The translations under genes and the position numbers were made by a program. Shown in pieces: positions 56,498-64,000 of a stretch of 64,000 nt of DNA. Source of the DNA: Senegalimassilia faecalis. GTDB taxonomy: Bacteria > Actinomycetota > Coriobacteriia > Coriobacteriales > Eggerthellaceae. The notes under the pieces were generated by a model. That model worked only from the letters and a program-made list of their open reading frames with translations, made no database searches and had not been told where the DNA came from. The stretch lies in NCBI RefSeq assembly GCF_004135645.1, contig NZ_SDPW01000001.1, positions 682,001 through 746,000 on the forward strand, in the 5' to 3' direction. Positions within the stretch are counted from its first letter, which is position 1. Every line of letters begins with the position of its first letter.

Positions 56498-57451
56498 ATG
56501 GAATCATCCGCACAGACAAGGCGTACCTCCCCTCTCATCGCCGCCATCGCGGCGATGGCCTTCTGCGCCCTGCTGTGGCTTACCGCATGCAGCGGATCGG
56601 GCGGCGCGGGAGGCGCCGGTAAGGACCAGGCCACCGGCGCCGCGTTCTCCCCTGCCGCCACGGTCGAGGAAACGCAGTTCGACGCGAGCGCCGCCACGGG
56701 CGCCAACGACGCGCTCATCGATGCGTCCCACGCGCAAAACGGCTACGTCAGCGTGAGCGCCACTTCGAGCGCACGCATAAAAGCCCAGGTCATCAGCGGT
56801 CAAGCAAGCTCCAGCTTCGACGTGCCCCAAGACGGCACGCCCATTGCGTGCCCGTTGGCGTTCGGCGACGGCCCATACACGGTGCGCATCATGCGCAACA
56901 CGTCGGGCAACAACTACGTGGAGCTGTGCAGTGATGACATCGACGTCGCGCTGACGTCGGAGTTCGCCCCGTTCCTGCGCCCGAACGTCTACTGCAGCTA
57001 CACCGCCTCCAGCAGCTGCGTGGCCAAGGCCCGCGAACTGGTCGAAGGCTGCGAGAACCAAGGGGAGGCCCTGCGCGCCATTTGCACCTACATCGTCGAC
57101 AACGTGGCCTACGACGATGACAAGGCCGCTCAGCTCAAGGATTCCACCGGGTACGTCCCCGACCCGGACGAGACGCTGCGGTCGGGCAAGGGCGTCTGCT
57201 TCGACTACGTAAGCCTGGGCGCCGCCATGCTGCGAAGCCAGGGGATTCCCGCGAAAATCGTCACCGGCACCGTCTCGCCGCAGGGCATCTACCATGCATG
57301 GATCATGGTGAACATCGACGGCACCTGGCAGAGCGCCCGCTTCAGCATCTCCCCGAACACCTGGTCGCGCATCGACCTGACCTTCGCGGCAACGGGAGGC
57401 GGGACGAACGTCGGGGACGGGGAAAGCTACACCGACCGCTATGTGTACTAG
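56498..57451 (+). CDS. Lipoprotein with transglutaminase-like cysteine protease fold
   Basis: 317 aa. The N-terminus MESSAQTRRTSP plus a hydrophobic stretch ends in the lipobox LTAC with Cys31, predicting an exported lipid-anchored protein; no upstream start would preserve it. The C-terminal half is a transglutaminase-like core: AICTYIVDNVAYDDD, then GKGVCFDYVSLGAAMLRSQGIPAKIVTG with Cys234, YHAWIMVNIDGTW with His266, and RIDLTF with Asp293 as the likely triad. Such domains hydrolyse or crosslink peptide/isopeptide bonds at the cell surface. The gene is divergent from the giant surface protein gene and 158 bases before the pilus-like operon, so it may process or crosslink those products. Confidence 0.9.
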   Translation: MESSAQTRRTSPLIAAIAAMAFCALLWLTACSGSGGAGGAGKDQATGAAFSPAATVEETQFDASAATGANDALIDASHAQNGYVSVSATSSARIKAQVISGQASSSFDVPQDGTPIACPLAFGDGPYTVRIMRNTSGNNYVELCSDDIDVALTSEFAPFLRPNVYCSYTASSSCVAKARELVEGCENQGEALRAICTYIVDNVAYDDDKAAQLKDSTGYVPDPDETLRSGKGVCFDYVSLGAAMLRSQGIPAKIVTGTVSPQGIYHAWIMVNIDGTWQSARFSISPNTWSRIDLTFAATGGGTNVGDGESYTDRYVY

Positions 57452-57609
57452 CAGCGCGGGCGAAAGCGCTCGCTCCCGAAACCCCTTCGTCCGCTACACA
57501 GTGGCACCGGGGTGTCAACTTCATCTCAAAAACAGGCGAAAATGCACACCACGACCTACTGCATGTGAGACAATAACCGACGTTTTAACCGATAACCCAG
57601 GAGGTACCG

Positions 57610-58662
57610 ATGACAGGAAAGCTTCTGGAGAGCGGCGCCATCAGCGCGTTCTGCAGCAGCGTGACGACCATGCTGGCTGCCGGCGTCCAAACGGACGAAG
57701 CCGTTCACATGCTTGCGGAGAACCGTGAGCAATCCGAGTTCAAGCGCGTATGCGACGCGGTCTACTCCAAAGTTGTCGAAGGCTCCAACCTCGCCGATGC
57801 CATGGAGGCTACCGGCGCCTTCCCCGCCTACGCAACGGAAACCGTGCGCGTCGGCGAGGCGTCGGGCCGCACCGAGCGCGTGCTGCGCAGCCTCGGGCGC
57901 TACTACGATAGCGAAGGCCGCGCGTTCGCCAAGCTGCGCAACTCGGTCGGCTATCCGGCGGCGCTGCTGTGCATCATGAGCGTCATCCTGGTGTTCACCG
58001 TGGCGGTCATCCTCCCCATCTTCTCCAGCGCCTATGAGAACCTGTCCGGCTCCATGACCTCGGGGTCCTTCAACACCGTAGGCGCATCCGTCGCCCTCGG
58101 CTGGGTCGCCCTGGCCATCGTGCTGGTCGCCACCGTAGCCGCCCTGTACGTGGCCGCCTGCGCGCGCAGCGAAAGCGGGCGCGACCGCGTGATCAAGATG
58201 CTCGAACGCTACCCGGGCACCCGGCGTGCCATGTACCAGCTTGCGCTCTCCCGTTTCGTCAGCGCGCTTTCGTCCCTGGTCGCCTCGGGCGTGCAGGAGG
58301 AAGATGCCATGCGCAAGGCCATGGCGACCGTCGGCCACGCCAAGCTGCAGGCCAAGCTGCAGGCCGCCTACGATTCCATGATCGACCTCGAGAACCCGCG
58401 CAGCCTTGCCCAGGCCATCGTCGAGCACGAGATCGTCGAGCCCGTATACGGCCGCATGCTGCTCATGGGCACGCGCGCAGGCTCCGTCGACGAGGTGCTC
58501 GGCCATCTTGCGCAGGTGTTCTTCGACGACGCCAACGTGCAGATCGACGCCGCGGTCGACCGGGTCGAACCCACGCTGGCGGCCTTCCTGACCATCGCGG
58601 TCGGCGCAACCCTTATCGCCGTCATGCTGCCGCTCATCGGCATCATGGGCTCGATCGCATAG
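57610..58662 (+). CDS. Type II secretion / type IV pilus platform protein (GspF/PilC-like)
   Basis: 350 aa with CCCAGGAGGTACCG before the ATG. Two T2SSF domains: the first (about 10-135) contains the classic MLAAGVQTDEAV and GSNLADAMEATGAFP, AVRVGEASGRTERVL-type segments; the second (about 205-330) contains LSSLVASGVQEEDAM and MLLMGTRAGSVDEVL. Three membrane helices are visible near 115-140, 165-190 and at the C-terminus. It is the inner-membrane platform on which a filament is assembled. First gene of a compact operon with four small membrane proteins and PilT. Length is shorter than the usual ~400. Confidence 0.94.
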   Translation: MTGKLLESGAISAFCSSVTTMLAAGVQTDEAVHMLAENREQSEFKRVCDAVYSKVVEGSNLADAMEATGAFPAYATETVRVGEASGRTERVLRSLGRYYDSEGRAFAKLRNSVGYPAALLCIMSVILVFTVAVILPIFSSAYENLSGSMTSGSFNTVGASVALGWVALAIVLVATVAALYVAACARSESGRDRVIKMLERYPGTRRAMYQLALSRFVSALSSLVASGVQEEDAMRKAMATVGHAKLQAKLQAAYDSMIDLENPRSLAQAIVEHEIVEPVYGRMLLMGTRAGSVDEVLGHLAQVFFDDANVQIDAAVDRVEPTLAAFLTIAVGATLIAVMLPLIGIMGSIA

Positions 58663-58682
58663 CGAAACCGCAGGTAACAGCC

Positions 58683-59009
58683 ATGTTCCACGAACTCACC
58701 GACAACAACATCAAGCGGCGGCGCAAGCGCATCGCCGTCACCGCATGCCTGGTGGCGGCGCTCGCCCTCGCCGCCTTCGCCGTATACGGCGTCGTGCAGG
58801 AGAACACCAAGACGCAAGGCGCCGTGGCCCTGCGCGACTCCATTCTGGCCTCGGCCAAGCAGTGCTGCGCCATCGAGGGCAACTACCCAAGCTCGCTCGA
58901 GCACCTCGAGGAGAGCTACGGTCTTACCATCAACCATGATGACTACGTGATCACCTACGAGTGCTTCGCCGACAACATCATGCCCAGCGTGGTGGTGACG
59001 CCCCGATGA
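58683..59009 (+). CDS. Pilin-like small membrane protein
   Basis: 108 aa. A basic start (NNIKRRRKRIAVTACLVA) leads into one helix (about 18-40), then a short extracytoplasmic domain with AVALRDSILASAKQCC, EGNYPSSLEHLEESYGL and a YVITYECF strand. The NYPSSLEHLEE segment resembles the loop after the long helix of GspG/PilE-type pseudopilins, but the class III prepilin cleavage motif (G-F-T-x-x-E) is absent. The stop overlaps the next start by four bases. It is probably a minor filament or assembly component. Confidence 0.75.
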   Translation: MFHELTDNNIKRRRKRIAVTACLVAALALAAFAVYGVVQENTKTQGAVALRDSILASAKQCCAIEGNYPSSLEHLEESYGLTINHDDYVITYECFADNIMPSVVVTPR

Positions 59010-59545
59010 ACCCGCAGGCGAACGAAACCCACAAGCAGCGCATCCACGCCATCGCATCCGTGGCGCAAGATGCGCCGTCCAACGAAAAAGGCAGCGTGGC
59101 GAAGCGCGCTTTCCCCACGCTGCTGCTGGCGGTGTTCTTCGCGGTGCTGCTCATGGCGCTCATCTCGGGCGTGACCGTGTACAAAGCCGTTTCCGCAGAT
59201 CAGCAGGCCAGCGGCGCGCAGCGCGAAGGAGCGGGGCTTATCTGCAACGTCGTGCGCGCCAACGATTCCAAGAGCGCCATCGCCCAAGGCCAGGGGCCGG
59301 AGGGCAAGTCGCTCGTGGTGGCGGAGCCGCTGAATTCCGGCACGTACGAGACGCGCTTCTACCTGTATGAGAGCAAGGTGGTGCAGGAATACAGCCTGGC
59401 AGGCAGCGGGTACACGCCCGAGAAGGCCACCGAGGTGACCGCTTCCGACAGCTTCGACTTCTCATACTCCAACGGCCTTCTGACCGTGACCACCGACCAG
59501 GGGACCGCTGAAGTGGCCCTTCGCTACATGCAGGGAGGTGCCTAG
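59006..59545 (+). CDS. DUF4860-like membrane protein of the pilus operon
   Basis: 179 aa; the ATG at 59006 overlaps the preceding stop (ATGA). An N-terminal cytoplasmic stretch of ~48 residues precedes a single helix (FPTLLLAVFFAVLLMALISGVTVY), followed by an extracytoplasmic domain containing GLICNVVRANDSKSAI, GPEGKSLVV, GTYETRFYLYESKVVQEYSLA and TDQGTAEVALRYMQGG. I recognise this as the DUF4860 type found in type IV filament clusters of Coriobacteriia and Clostridia, from memory of the pattern. Its role is unknown, likely a minor pseudopilin. The next gene begins one base after the stop. Confidence 0.75.
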   Translation: MNPQANETHKQRIHAIASVAQDAPSNEKGSVAKRAFPTLLLAVFFAVLLMALISGVTVYKAVSADQQASGAQREGAGLICNVVRANDSKSAIAQGQGPEGKSLVVAEPLNSGTYETRFYLYESKVVQEYSLAGSGYTPEKATEVTASDSFDFSYSNGLLTVTTDQGTAEVALRYMQGGA

Positions 59546-59546
59546 G

Positions 59547-59975
59547 ATGACGAAGGTCGAGCACATCGAAGAAGCATCGAAGACCAAGATCAACACGGCG
59601 TTCCTCGTCGAGGCGCTGGTGCTTATGGCGGTGCTGATCGCGTCCATGGCCGTGTTCACGCTGCTGTTCACGCACTCCGCGGTTGCGGCGCATCAGGCCA
59701 AGAACCTGACGAGAGCCACGCTGCTGGCCCAAAACGCCGCCGAGGAGTTCTCGTCCGACCCCGCCGCGGTGGCTGCGGGCAAGACGGTCGGCCAGGGCGT
59801 CGCCGCCGGGGACGTATCCGCCGTCGACGATTCCGACGGCCTGACGGTCAGCTGCAACGTCGACTCCGACGTGCGGGGCCGTGGCACGCTGTACACGGCG
59901 CACATCACTGTGAGCGATGATTCCGGGGAAGTGTACGCACTCGACGCGTCGCGATACGAAAGCGGGGTGAGATAG
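59547..59975 (+). CDS. Pseudopilin-like protein with non-canonical cleavage region
   Basis: 142 aa from the ATG at 59547 (GGGAGGTGCC upstream). The helix NTAFLVEALVLMAVLIASMAVFTLLF mimics the prepilin N-terminal helix: aligning AFLVE with the usual FTLIE places Glu at +5, but the residue before the scissile bond is Thr rather than Gly. The exposed domain (about 60-142) has AAEEFSSDP and strand-rich LTVSCNVDSD...YTAHITVSDD, like GspI/GspJ-type minor pseudopilins. Same operon as the genes on either side, with 1-base spacing on both sides. Confidence 0.75.
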   Translation: MTKVEHIEEASKTKINTAFLVEALVLMAVLIASMAVFTLLFTHSAVAAHQAKNLTRATLLAQNAAEEFSSDPAAVAAGKTVGQGVAAGDVSAVDDSDGLTVSCNVDSDVRGRGTLYTAHITVSDDSGEVYALDASRYESGVR

Positions 59976-59976
59976 C

Positions 59977-60459
59977 ATGGCAAGGCGAACCGGAGAAGGG
60001 GTGCGCATCGGCCCCATCACGCTGCTGACGCTGGTGTCCGTGCTGCTGCTGGCGGTGCTGGCCATGCTGTGCGTCACCACCTCGCACGCGACCGAGGCCA
60101 TGGCGCAGCGGCAAGCCGACGCGCTGTCGCAAACCTACGAGCTCGACGCCTTCGGCCAAGCGCTGCTCTCCCAGATAGACGAGCAGATCGCCGAAAGCGG
60201 CTCTCCCGCAGCGGCCGCCGCGCTGGTCCAACACCGCTCCGACAAGCTGCTGGAAAACGCCGCCGAGGCAAGTGGCGCCCGCGACCTGCGGTCCTTCATC
60301 GACGTAGCGGGCACGCAGGTCGCGTTCACGGTCATCGCACAGGACGGCAAGGAGCTTGCCGCCACGGTGGCCATCGCCGCGAACGGCTGCACCGTGGACT
60401 CCTGGAAGATGACCACCGCGCAAGAGCTTCCCGAGCAAGCTCTTCTTTCCACTAACTAA
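59977..60459 (+). CDS. Small single-TM protein of the pilus operon
   Basis: 160 aa with GGGGTGAGATAGC before the ATG, one base after the previous stop. A helix (PITLLTLVSVLLLAVLAMLCV, about 13-34) is followed by a long helical region (TEAMAQRQADALSQTYELDAFGQALLSQID) and a C-terminal strand-rich part (AGTQVAFTVIAQDGKELAATVAIAANGC). This is the general plan of a minor pseudopilin or of an assembly clamp. No family is recognised with certainty and no prepilin peptidase motif is present. Confidence 0.72.
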   Translation: MARRTGEGVRIGPITLLTLVSVLLLAVLAMLCVTTSHATEAMAQRQADALSQTYELDAFGQALLSQIDEQIAESGSPAAAAALVQHRSDKLLENAAEASGARDLRSFIDVAGTQVAFTVIAQDGKELAATVAIAANGCTVDSWKMTTAQELPEQALLSTN

Positions 60460-60490
60460 CGACGAGAAGCAATAGCATAGGAGGATCGCC

Positions 60491-61564
60491 ATGCAACTGA
60501 AAAGTCTACTCGAGAAGATGATCGAGGTGCACGCTTCCGACGTGTTCATCATCGCCGGCCTGCCTCTGGCGTACCAGGCAAGCGGATCGCATGTGCGCAC
60601 TGACACGGCCCCTCTCACCCCGGCCGACGCGCAGGAGCACATCGAGACGATCTACGAGCTGGCCGGCCGCGACCTGAGCCTGTTCACCGACAGCGTGAAC
60701 CACGACGACGACTTCAGCTTCGCCGTCCCGAGCGTCGGCCGTTTCCGCGCCAACATCTTCCGCCAACGCGGCTCCTACGGCGCCGTCATCCGCGTCATCC
60801 CCTTCGGGCTGCCCGACCCTGACGAGATGAACATCCCGGAGTCCGTCATGCGCCTTGCCGACCTGAACAGGGGCCTGGTGCTGGTGACGGGCCCCACCGG
60901 CTGCGGCAAGTCCACCACGCTGGCGTGCATGCTCGACCGCATGAACCACAAGCGCACGGGTCATATCCTGACCATGGAGGACCCCATCGAGTTCGTGCAT
61001 AAGCACGGCTCCTGCATCGTCACGCAGCGCGAGATTCCCACCGACATCGCCAACTACTCCGAGGCGCTGCGCTCAGCCATGCGCGAAAGCCCCAACGTCA
61101 TCCTGCTCGGCGAGATGCGCGACGCCGAGACCATCGGCACCTCCATCAACGCTGCCGAGATGGCGCAGCTGGTGCTCTCCACGCTGCACACCACCAGCGC
61201 CGCCGACACCATCGAGCGCATGATCGACGCCTTCCCCGCCAACCAGCAGCGCCAGATCCGCACCCAGCTGTCGCTCGTGCTGCAGGCCACGGTCAGCCAG
61301 ATGCTCATCCCCGCGCTCGACGGCACCACCATCCCCGTGTTCGAGGTCATGCACATGAACACCGCCATCCGCAACCTCGTCCGCGAGGAGAAAACCTACC
61401 AGATCGACTCCGTGATCGCCTCCAACGGCGCTTCCGGCATGCAGACCATGGACCAGGCGTTGTTCAACGCCGTACGCGAGGGCAAGGTGGCGAAGGACGT
61501 CGCGCTGCAGTACTCGCATCATCAGGAAGCCCTCCTGCGCCGTTTCCAGGCGGAAGGCCTGTAA
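60491..61564 (+). CDS. pilT: Type IV pilus retraction-type ATPase (PilT family)
   Basis: 357 aa with CATAGGAGGATCGCC before the ATG. N-terminal PAS-like domain, then RecA-like core with Walker A GPTGCGKSTT (about 135), Asp box ILTMEDPIEFVH, Walker B VILLGEMRDAETI and His box LHTTSAADTIERMIDAFP. The C-terminal AIRNLVREEK matches the AIRNLIRE motif characteristic of PilT retraction ATPases rather than PilB/GspE. It ends the operon and is followed by a strong terminator. Since no assembly ATPase lies in this window, either PilT-like power drives the system both ways or a PilB/GspE is encoded elsewhere. Confidence 0.94.
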   Translation: MQLKSLLEKMIEVHASDVFIIAGLPLAYQASGSHVRTDTAPLTPADAQEHIETIYELAGRDLSLFTDSVNHDDDFSFAVPSVGRFRANIFRQRGSYGAVIRVIPFGLPDPDEMNIPESVMRLADLNRGLVLVTGPTGCGKSTTLACMLDRMNHKRTGHILTMEDPIEFVHKHGSCIVTQREIPTDIANYSEALRSAMRESPNVILLGEMRDAETIGTSINAAEMAQLVLSTLHTTSAADTIERMIDAFPANQQRQIRTQLSLVLQATVSQMLIPALDGTTIPVFEVMHMNTAIRNLVREEKTYQIDSVIASNGASGMQTMDQALFNAVREGKVAKDVALQYSHHQEALLRRFQAEGL

Positions 61565-61590
61565 GGACCCCATCAACCGCATACAAGACC

Positions 61591-61630
61591 GCAAAAACGC
61601 CCTTCTGCAACCGCAGGAGGGCGTTTTTGC
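61591..61630. terminator. Bidirectional intrinsic terminator between pilT and groEL
   Basis: An 18-base arm pair (GCAAAAACGCCC... and ...GGGCGTTTTTGC) with one mismatch and a 4-base loop; T/A tracts on both sides make it active in both directions. Confidence 0.88.
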
Positions 61631-61666
61631 CGCGCTTTGCAACCTGAGCGCAGAGCGCCGGATGCG

Positions 61667-61694
61667 AAAAGGGCCCGCCGAAGCGGGCCCTTTT
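61667..61694 (-). terminator. groEL terminator
   Basis: A 12-bp perfect stem AAAAGGGCCCGC/GCGGGCCCTTTT with a 4-base loop, 26 bases past the groEL stop at 61720; the stem itself supplies the T-tract on the minus strand. Confidence 0.85.
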
Positions 61695-61719
61695 GCTGCA
61701 AGGTTTATGAACCTGTTGC

Positions 61720-63408
<1,689 letters not shown>

Positions 63409-63436
63409 CTACTTACTTAAAGCGTGCGCTTGAGCG

Positions 63437-63724
63437 CTATTCGAACACGGCGTACAGATCGTCGGCGCGAAGGATGAGCACGTCCTCGCCGTCAACCTTG
63501 ATCTCCTGGCCGCCGAACTTGCCATAGACGACCTTGTCGCCAACCTTGACCGGCACCGGCACCAGGTTGCCGTCCTTGTCGGGCTTGCCAGCGCCCACTG
63601 CCAGAACGACGCCGCTCTGAGGCTTCTCCTTGGCCTCGGATGCGATGAACAGACCGGAAGCCGTGGTCTCCTCAGCTTCGTCAGCCTTCACGATAACGCG
63701 ATCGCCCAGGGGTTTCAGATTCAT
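63437..63724 (-). CDS. groES: Co-chaperonin GroES
   Basis: 95 aa from the ATG at 63724, with AAAGGAAGG upstream. MNLKPLGDRVIVKADEAEETTASGL at the N-terminus, the mobile loop around residues 17-33 and the C-terminal DVLILRADDLYAVFE are typical. It caps GroEL. First gene of the heat-shock operon; CIRCE lies 80-106 bases upstream of its start. Confidence 0.98.
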   Translation of the reverse strand: MNLKPLGDRVIVKADEAEETTASGLFIASEAKEKPQSGVVLAVGAGKPDKDGNLVPVPVKVGDKVVYGKFGGQEIKVDGEDVLILRADDLYAVFE

Positions 63725-63798
63725 AACGCTGCCTTCCTTTCGCATCGATTACGCGAGATTGGTTTCGCATACCCGTTATTTAACCACTCTGTGTTGCT

Positions 63799-63830
63799 GA
63801 GTGCTAGCACTCTTTGGTAACGAGTGCTAA
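63799..63830 (-). promoter_or_regulatory. CIRCE operator (HrcA site) with an additional half-site
   Basis: CTAGCACTC (63804-63812), a 9-base spacer and GAGTGCTAA (63822-63830) match the CIRCE consensus TTAGCACTC-N9-GAGTGCTAA with one mismatch. The left arm also takes part in a spacerless palindrome GAGTGCTAGCACTC (63799-63812), giving three half-sites in all. It predicts repression of groES-groEL by HrcA. Confidence 0.93.
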
Positions 63831-63841
63831 ACACATCGCCT

Positions 63842-63869
63842 ACTATAGCAGCCGCCCCGCCGATTGCAA
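63842..63869 (-). promoter_or_regulatory. groES-groEL promoter
   Basis: On the minus strand TTGCAA (63864-63869) is followed after 16 bases by TATAGT (63842-63847). Transcription would start just upstream of CIRCE, the classical arrangement. Confidence 0.7.
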
Positions 63870-63887
63870 GCAGAAGCGTTAGAAATA

Positions 63888-63921
63888 TGAAGCCCCGCGA
63901 AAACTTTTTCGCAGGGCTTCA
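63888..63921 (-). terminator. Hairpin after the gene at the right edge
   Basis: Arms TGAAGCCC(C)GCGAAAA and TTTTCGC(A)GGGCTTCA pair with one mismatch. It lies 11 bases beyond the stop codon at 63933-63935 on the minus strand. Confidence 0.6.
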
Positions 63922-63932
63922 CCATAGAGGAA

Positions 63933-64000
63933 TTAGTACAGGCGGAAAGAAGGCGGTTTGCGACCTTCCCATCGCTGAATCAAGCGAAAGCGGAACTGAA
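63933..64000 (-). CDS. C-terminal end of a leftward gene cut by the window edge
   Basis: An open frame enters from the right edge on the minus strand and ends with TAA at 63933; its last residues read FRFRLIQRWEGRKPPSFRLY. The terminator-like hairpin directly after the stop supports it being a real gene end. Too little is present to name the product. Confidence 0.4.
   Translation of the reverse strand, partial: QFRFRLIQRWEGRKPPSFRLY

Overview
The window is high-GC DNA, by eye about 60 percent or more except at the left end. It looks like a chromosomal segment of an anaerobic actinobacterium of the class Coriobacteriia, most likely an Eggerthellaceae/Eggerthellales gut-type organism. That assignment is an inference from protein style and gene content: a giant MBG-repeat surface protein, an incomplete type IV pilus/T2S-like cluster with a DUF4860-like protein, a RecJ-helicase fusion, a stand-alone molybdopterin enzyme, and groES-groEL under a CIRCE element. 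No rRNA, tRNA, CRISPR array or intact insertion sequence was seen.

Layout. 1-1.2 kb: AT-richer left edge with a cut-off membrane/secreted protein and a membrane-anchored Mrr-like nuclease. 1.4-6.9 kb: short-chain dehydrogenase, DUF1648/DUF5808 membrane protein with its GntR (YtrA-type) regulator, a Nim-like flavoprotein, a low-molecular-weight tyrosine phosphatase and an AraC regulator. 7.0-10.7 kb: a translationally coupled pair of ABC transporters (YbtPQ/IrtAB style), divergent from the AraC gene. 11.0-11.6 kb: RelE/ParE-type toxin and Phd/YefM antitoxin. 11.8-18.0 kb: gltB-gltD glutamate synthase. 18.4-20.5 kb: molybdopterin oxidoreductase. 20.7-23.1 kb: DUF234 ATPase behind a very long perfect palindrome, and a TlyA-type methyltransferase. 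23.3-25.7 kb: lysC-asd. 25.9-30.4 kb: NCS2 purine permease, DUF47 protein, TRIC-type channel, zinc phospholipase C-like protein. 30.6-32.6 kb: UMF1-type MFS transporter and an MBL-fold hydrolase. 32.9-38.6 kb: rsh (RelA/SpoT) overlapping a large recJ-helicase fusion. 38.8-39.1 kb: remnant of a PBP-domain (ModE-associated) regulator. 39.2-41.7 kb: phosphofructokinase and a DUF2899 metal/arsenic exporter. 42.1-56.2 kb: a 13.6-kb gene for a giant surface protein followed by a small membrane protein. 56.5-61.6 kb: transglutaminase-like lipoprotein, then a tight operon of T2SF platform protein, four small single-TM pilin-like proteins and a PilT ATPase. 61.7-63.7 kb: groEL and groES. At the right edge the last codons of another leftward gene are visible.

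Working together: glutamate synthase plus the aspartate kinase/semialdehyde dehydrogenase pair serve amino-acid synthesis. Rsh and RecJ are transcribed as one unit (stringent response and DNA repair). The 42-61.6 kb block is the most distinctive: a TM-anchored giant stalk protein, a partner membrane protein, a divergent transglutaminase-like lipoprotein and an incomplete type IV filament machine that has a retraction-type ATPase but, in this window, no assembly ATPase, prepilin peptidase or secretin. Several intergenic spaces carry members of a dispersed GC-rich hairpin family.
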